64,000 nucleotides of DNA, taken from assembly GCF_014839805.1 (NCBI RefSeq), contig NC_051126.1:9184609-9248608 (forward strand). The letters are read 5' to 3'. This DNA is from Manduca sexta (Eukaryota > Arthropoda > Insecta > Lepidoptera > Sphingidae). This document shows, one piece after another, positions 58,601-64,000 of the stretch. The translations under genes were made by a program, and so were the position numbers. The notes under the pieces were generated by a model. That model ran no database searches. It was given only the letters and a program-made list of their open reading frames with translations, and was not told the DNA's origin. Positions within the stretch are counted from its first letter, which is position 1. Every line of letters starts with the position of its first letter.

Positions 58601-61600
58601 TAAACATCTGAAACAACTTCTCAAACTTTCTCATTTACAATTTTAATGGTAGGCCATTAGCCAACCATATTAATGAGATGTTGGTAAGTATCCGTACACC
58701 TTTTTATCATGTTTACACTGCATGTTTTTCCTATGATTTCACTACTTATTTGTCAGGGACACAAATACTATGATGTATTTTGTAATCGATTTAATTTTGT
58801 CGCGAAATAGTAATCTGTAATCACATACTTCAATACAAACAGGCTATACAACAATAAAACGATAATGTGGCGGGACTCTCGAAACAATCATTAGAAGTTA
58901 ATACTTCGAATGTCCGTTACTCGGAATTGGTCATTAATTGAAATCGCATTATTACAATCATCCTCTTTCATAAGTTAACAAGGAACATAATTTGTATAGA
59001 CCGCAATAATACATTAAACCGGAAGTACAATAATAGCCGGCGGATACAAATAAAACTCATATTGTGATAAACCTTGACGTAGCTAGGGCTGCCATTTGTA
59101 CCATGCAATACATAATTTATGTTTAAAGAGTCGTTTTATGTGTGATGCACAGCGTGCTATCACGTTTGATGTAGATGAAAAGGCGTAATTTCTGTAATAA
59201 GTGGTTGAATATTGTTCCCCGTAAGAACAAAGCGACCCTAATCCGTATTTGTATTGTGCATGATCGCAGTAACGCGTAAATTACGATCAGAATCTAGATT
59301 CTAGACGCTCCACCACCGACTATATACTTATTAAGCTTTGTTATAACGACTCTTTTAAATTTTTACTGCACTCGATCGGTTTAGGAACTTAACTAAATGT
59401 AAACAAAAACTGACATCCGGCTCCTGGGTAGTCAACCTTTTCTTAACTTTACAGTGTTTACGAAGACTGTCGTGTCAATGAAATTACTGCGTACTAAATT
59501 CCTTTTAGAACAAAACAAATAAATAATAACCCAAATAAATAAGAATACCGAAATATAACTGTAACAAACGCGAATAATAGTGTAACAGGTTATGAAGTAT
59601 ATTTGTGTTACGTCTTATTTCGTAAACAGAAATGGTGCGGCAAAATACCTTTTTTTTTCTATTTGCTTCCGTTTAGTTAATAAATAAACTGGTGGAGTAT
59701 AGTTAATGAAATAAAATATAATTATGAATAAAATGTGTAGAACAATAACGGACAACCCTAAACTATGCTTGAGAGCTGAGGGCACAAAACGCATGTATAA
59801 CGTGCGCACGTCGCGTCGTCGCACACCGAACGTCGGGCGTACATACACACACATACTGACCACACACAAACACACACTCAATGTCACACACCCGTCTTAT
59901 TACCGCTGTCCGCCACGCAGCTACCGCTCTTCATTCAGCGTTGTATGATGTCATATTGCACATTATGTGTGTAGGTATGATAATAGTGGCGTAATTTATT
60001 ACAAGTCAATTTTTGTTGTACAATTAGCATTCTCATTAACTGACACGACATATAAGTATAGTTTTTGTGCGTTCCATCCATACGATGTGAGTATTAGTGC
60101 AGTTTTAAATACTGGATATAACGTTTAAAGCCCCCACCGCAATCCTATTGAGTATTTTTTTCATATAGCCAGAACATTTTTGACATGAATTAACCATAAT
60201 TGTGAATTGACCAGTTCTATTTGTTGAAAATATAAATGAACCACGACACAAAACACCTCTTAAAAGTTAAAGAAAAATGTGTTTGTAAGTATATTTATAT
60301 TCTGGCCCAAATGTCGAGTCGGAGGACCGCTTAAGAAATATTGTCATCCCCCGATCCAGGGTTCGGTCTCGACGCGACGACTTTTGGGTCAAAGTATTAC
60401 TAAATACTAGGTATTTACAATATGCTTAAAGGACAAACAAACAAATTTATTATTTTAATTTTTTAGCTAAACATACATATAAACCATTGTTTTGGTTTAG
60501 TTCAAAACATCGCAAATTACCTTAGGTATCTAAATGTTAATAAAAACACTTTATTTATGCTAAGATTAAAGTGCAAACATTTCTTTGGAATAAATTCAAC
60601 AAAAGAAACCTATAAATTACCTTAACAGTATTTGAAATTCCGTACATTTACCAATTTAAATATCCAGAAACCTATTGAAAGTATGTTGTAGTGGGGTATG
60701 TGCATGCCGAACACACCCGAGATGAGTGTAGTAGTAGGTAAGCGGCTGATTGAATTGCTGATTGTTGATTGTAGCGGATACAAAGCGTCCCCGTTCACAC
60801 GACACGTTGCGTGTGCCGGCCATGCAAAATACGAGCGTAAAAATTGTTCAACATTCCTCCGAAAGTAGGCATCATTTAGATGTATTTTGGTGCACACTAT
60901 TCTGACTTGACTAAATAACTAACAAAATCTGACTTAGATTGCCTTTATAACGTGTATTGCGAGAAAGTAGGTTTTAAGCAAAACCATATAAAAAACCGAT
61001 GTTTTTATTTACTGAAAACCACAGATCGTCTCACGTAATTTTTTTCTGTTTTCTGTAGCCGAACGAAGGAGCGGATAATCAGGTAATCCATTTATGCTAA
61101 CATCCGTAGCTTCATGTATACTGTCCGACGAGTAATGTTTTGTCCACGTCGATAATAACTGTGCGGTTTGTAATGGTTGTTTGACCTTTTTATGTGTTAT
61201 CTTGAAACATGTCAATTTCTGCAAACGTTCATAGCACTATTTGTATATTCTTGGGGAAGAAATTGTCGCAAATCTTAAAGATGGGGTCTGGTATTGTATG
61301 ACAAATAAACTTGAAAATGAACACACATGCATTTAAGCAATGACTTGTTTAAGATGTCTCACCTGTATCGCCTTTTTAACCAAATGTATTATAATTAATT
61401 GGTACATGTACGTCGGCAGCTGTTCACAGCGAGCGCGACTCACCTGCACGAGGCGCGGCGCGCGCACCCGCCCGACTCTGGCTTCTCGGAGCCCGTCAAC
61501 AACAACATCAGCGAGGACAACAACAATGGGCCCATCTCGCTGCGGGAGATGCAGAACATCGCGAACAACAACGCCGCCGCGTACATCGTCAGCGAGAACG

Positions 61601-64000
61601 AGGAGCGCAACAGGATCAGCCGCGAGTCCGTCGTCGAGTTCGAGCCACTGCCCACCGGGATAAGGGTCGCCGATCCGCTAGAGAGATGCGTCGATTGGTT
61701 CGGTATGTGTTGTCTCATGAGTGTAAGGTTGTAGATTCTAAGAGAAAGTAACAAAAATTCCTCTTCAATGAAATCTTGTACTATAATGTTTTCTCTGGTA
61801 TATTATGTTATTCAAATGTCCGTATGAGTACTGTGACGAATTAGATCCGAGCAAAAAACGTATCGTTTAACATTTGAACTGGAGACCTCGTCACAATACA
61901 TACCACTGGCATTGTATTCAGTGAAGCATTGAGAATTTCCCACGAATTACCGTGGGCCGCGGCCGGTGCCTCGAACGGTCACGCCTATCACTCACTTAGA
62001 ATCTAATTAGTTAATGTAATTGTTTTCAGGCGGCGAGGACTTTCCCAGGAACACGCTGCAGTACCTAAGGGAAATAGGTCGAGGATGGTACGGCAGGGTA
62101 AGTTTACATTTCATTACAAAATCGAATAACCGTTAGTTGGCCCCAAACATGTAAAACACATGGTAATAAAAAACATAATGAGTGTTGTTTATAAGTTAGT
62201 TACCTGGTTTTTTGAACTAATTTGAGAGATTTCAAGATTTACAGTAAGAGACGAAGCATTTTTAATGTCCTATCATAGAACCATAACTATAGTCCGCGAA
62301 TGATACTAAATGGCGAATTTATTATTAGCCATAAAAACGAATGAGTCGTAAGGCGACGCACATCTGTACACACATAGCAAAATTGTGAATAATGCTATGT
62401 AAATACTTATCGTGTTTATCGATAAATTTTCCTTCTTCGATGCTCTTTAAAGATCTATAAAACTTGCATATCTAAGCAGTTGCAACAGTATAAAACCATT
62501 AATGATGAAAACACAAATATGTACCTCCTGTATATCAATTTTTAACGATCATATTTAGCATTATAGTAAAAATATTTTTTTTTTTAATAATCATTTTTGT
62601 TATCAGGTTGTAGAAGGCGAAGTCGAGGATGGTGGTACGACGTCGACGGTAGCTGTGAAGATTTTGAATCAAAACGCAAGTCTGGAGGACAAGGCTCGCT
62701 TCCTCGACGAGAATAAAATGTACCGCGACGTGATTCACGAGAATGTGCTGCAGTTCCTGGCGAAGTGCTTGCAGGAAGACCCCTGGATACTTTTATTTGA
62801 ATTGTGTCCTCTGGTAAATATTTTATAGTTTTACTATCTCTAATTAACTCCCCCAGTAAGATAATTTGGTTATATTATATTCATTTGTGTACGTTGTTTG
62901 TAATCAATAACAGTATACAGAAAAATCTTTGGCGAAATGATATAAATTGTTTAAAAAAACGAGACAGCAATAGATATTTCCTGTGTTTGTTTGAGATCTG
63001 TACTGGATTTACCTCGCCGTCTCTTTCGCACACCCGCACCGTAATTCCAGTGACGTCACGGCCTATTATAGATCTTACATTCTTCATTTGTTATTTTACA
63101 TTTATCCTACTGCGAGATTTCAGAACTTTATTATGCGTAGTTTTTATAACATAGACACTATTGTATTCACAGGATCTCCAACAATATCTCATAGTAAACC
63201 GTCCTAAAATGGCTATATTAAACGAGAGTGGCGTACCGTTGCGAATAATGTGCGACGTCACTTCCGCACTGGCCTACCTTCACTCAAGAGGTTATATGTA
63301 TGGGTAAGCAAGCAAATATTGTTATGTAATATGGTAGTATGTATGTTGTATATCCACAATTCTATATTTTTTTATAAAGCTGAAAAGTTTGATAGAACAC
63401 GCTTTCTCAGGACCTCGAATAGAAAATTATTTTAGAGTTTAATAGCCTATTTATCGAGGAAGGCAGTATATAACATCACGCTAGACCAATAGGATCGGAG
63501 TATTAATGGAAAATATAGCAGAAATGGGGAAAATTTATTCCTTTGGGAGCTGTCGTTGCGTACGTTACGTAAACTGTTAAGGTTACGCAACAATTGTGAA
63601 TGATGGATTTGTTCCTGTTAAAAAAATCTAAAAAATATATTATAAAACAATGTCTCCTGCTTCACCTGTTTGCCTGTCTCAATGCGAAAAACTCAAAAAC
63701 TACCTAACGGATGCCAATGAAATGTAATATAAAGATAGTTTGAGACCTTGAAAAGGATATATCCTGGAAAAAAATTGAAGCGGCCGAGGCCGAAAACAAA
63801 ACCTGTTTTATTTAAGATTATGTTATATTATGTTATTGATATTGTTTAAGATTTGGATATGATTTTATATGTATTTCAAATTTAAAATATTCTTAAATCT
63901 AAAGTAATATTAGATAATAATCTTGACATACATTTTCCGAAATGATGCCAACTTAAAGGATATATTATTTTCTCAGCAATTTGTGGTGTGGAAGTGTACT
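43606..64000 (+). CDS. LMTK: LMTK (lemur tail kinase) family transmembrane kinase, 5' part; runs off the window
   Basis: Exons: 43606-43705, 44183-44319, 61420-61702, 62030-62097, 62607-62813, 63173-63303 and, probably, 63977 to the edge. Exon 1 gives a signal peptide (MMDVLWVVLLVAAAG). Exon 2 gives one membrane helix (MVPALALVLTAVGLLFGC) after a very short ectodomain. Exon 3 is cytoplasmic, Asn/Glu-rich. Exons 4-6 give the kinase N-lobe: glycine loop EIGRGWYGRV, lysine in VAVKIL, helix-C Glu in FLDENKMYRD, then LLFELCPLDLQQYL and ALAYLHSRGYMYG. The order and the phrase FPRNTLQYLREIGRGWYG match LMTK/AATK proteins. The catalytic loop in the next exon reads GNLWCGSV, lacking the usual Asp, Arg and Asn. 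The exon 3 acceptor was set at 61419 because only that choice keeps phase; the AG at 61427-61428 does not. The C-lobe and tail lie beyond the window. Confidence 0.88.
52630..53835. mobile_element. Element with 23-bp terminal inverted repeats
   Basis: CTAAGGCTCACAAAAAATGT plus ACC at 52630-52652 is matched in reverse at 53813-53835 with one difference in 23. The interior repeats TAACACACGTGA-like phrases (53060-53100 and 53418-53430) and has no coding frame. I found no clean target duplication, so the superfamily is unknown. Confidence 0.55.
54658..54732. repeat. Perfect 33-nt inverted repeat with 9-nt loop
   Basis: TCTGAATTGCTAAATTGTTA and ATTGTAATAAAGG (54658-54690) are repeated exactly in reverse at 54700-54732 around TAGCAGAAA. 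Intronic in LMTK. Confidence 0.9.
55866..56190 (-). repeat. SINE-like interspersed repeat
   Basis: A GC-richer island with GGCTACAGTGGCCAATCTCA, ATCCACTGGTGCACAG and GGGATTCAAAACC. The last, read in reverse, resembles a pol III B box. It is a common lepidopteran repeat style; family not identified. Confidence 0.45.
57665..57716. repeat. Perfect 23-nt inverted repeat with 6-nt loop
   Basis: TATTGTTAAGTGATTGTATG plus TAC at 57665-57687 is exactly repeated in reverse at 57694-57716 around TCTGCG. Intronic in LMTK. Confidence 0.9.
60300..60410. repeat. Interspersed repeat fragment
   Basis: Contains GGCCCAAATGTCGAGTCGGA and CCGATCCAGGGTTCGGTCTC, a GC-rich insert in AT-rich intron with the look of a SINE or LINE piece. 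Ends unclear. Confidence 0.35.
63372..63813 (+). mobile_element. Degenerate Helitron-like copy (copy E)
   Basis: Collinear with copy B: ATAAAGCTGAAAAGTTTG, one unit near CTTTCTCAGGACC, CAATAGGATCGGAG, then ATAGTTTGAGACCTTG and a GGCCGAGGCCG stem. It lacks a clean CTAG end. It lies in the LMTK intron before the last visible exon. Confidence 0.6.

Larger units (their letters stand above)
44320..61419 (+). other. 17.1-kb second intron of LMTK
   Basis: No nested gene could be supported on either strand; frames of 60-100 codons here look like chance. Noted within it: a CpG-rich patch around 45465-45655, a 1.2-kb element with inverted ends (52630-53835), two perfect hairpins (54658-54732 and 57665-57716), and SINE-like pieces near 55866-56190 and 60300-60410. 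Between these is AT-rich sequence with occasional GC-richer blocks (46980-47120, 47760-47900) that could be enhancers. Confidence 0.6.

Noticed and set aside
61428..61430. LMTK exon 3 starting after the nearby AG at 61427-61428 or CACAG at 61422-61426
   Set aside because: These acceptors put the exon out of phase with exon 2. The CGGCAG at 61414-61419 keeps the frame.
1..64000. tRNA, rRNA or CRISPR features
   Set aside because: B-box-like motifs occur only in SINE-like fragments without a cloverleaf. No rRNA stretches or spaced direct repeats of CRISPR type were seen.

Overview
This window is nuclear DNA from an insect, almost certainly a moth or butterfly (Lepidoptera). The genes are split into many short exons by AT-rich introns. 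The introns carry repeat families that I associate with Lepidoptera: Helitron-like elements running from TC to CTAG, tRNA-like SINE fragments, and a P-element-like THAP relic. Proteins are closest in character to insect orthologues, for example ATP synthase subunit f and MANF. I see no bacterial genes, rRNA, tRNA or CRISPR.

Layout, left to right. (1) 276-8158, minus: PNLDC1/Trimmer, the 3' exonuclease of pre-piRNAs; 11 exons reconstructed, 570 aa. (2) 9800-18588, minus: DNAAF5/HEATR2, an axonemal dynein assembly factor; 12 exons, 855 aa. A very young, internally deleted LTR retrotransposon sits in its third intron. (3) 19557-20078, plus: MANF, intronless in its coding part, head-to-head with DNAAF5. 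A small hAT-type MITE and an ERSE-II-like site lie between them. (4) 21666-23527, minus: mitochondrial ATP synthase subunit f, 4 exons, 107 aa. (5) 24358-25455, plus: proteasome subunit Rpn10/PSMD4, one exon. (6) 25584-31514, minus: an unrecognised, basic, probably disordered protein. It has at least 13 short exons whose introns are all phase 1, a possible start codon split by an intron, and an optional alternative last exon. (7) 31826-42546, minus: ELAC2, the long-form RNase Z (tRNA 3' endonuclease); 15 exons, 930 aa, with a THAP-bearing DNA transposon relic and a Helitron in its introns. (8) 43606 to the right edge, plus: a lemur-tail-kinase (LMTK) family receptor-like kinase with a 17.1-kb second intron. 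Its catalytic loop looks degenerate at the last exon in view.

Functionally, most are conserved single-copy genes: small-RNA trimming, tRNA end processing, proteasome, ATP synthase, ER stress and cilium/sperm axoneme assembly. They are packed in divergent or convergent pairs rather than operons. PNLDC1 and DNAAF5 are both expected to matter in the male germ line, but their adjacency may be chance.

Exon borders were set by hand from splice signals, reading-frame phase and remembered family alignments. Phases close exactly for PNLDC1, DNAAF5, ATPsynF and ELAC2. No database search was run.
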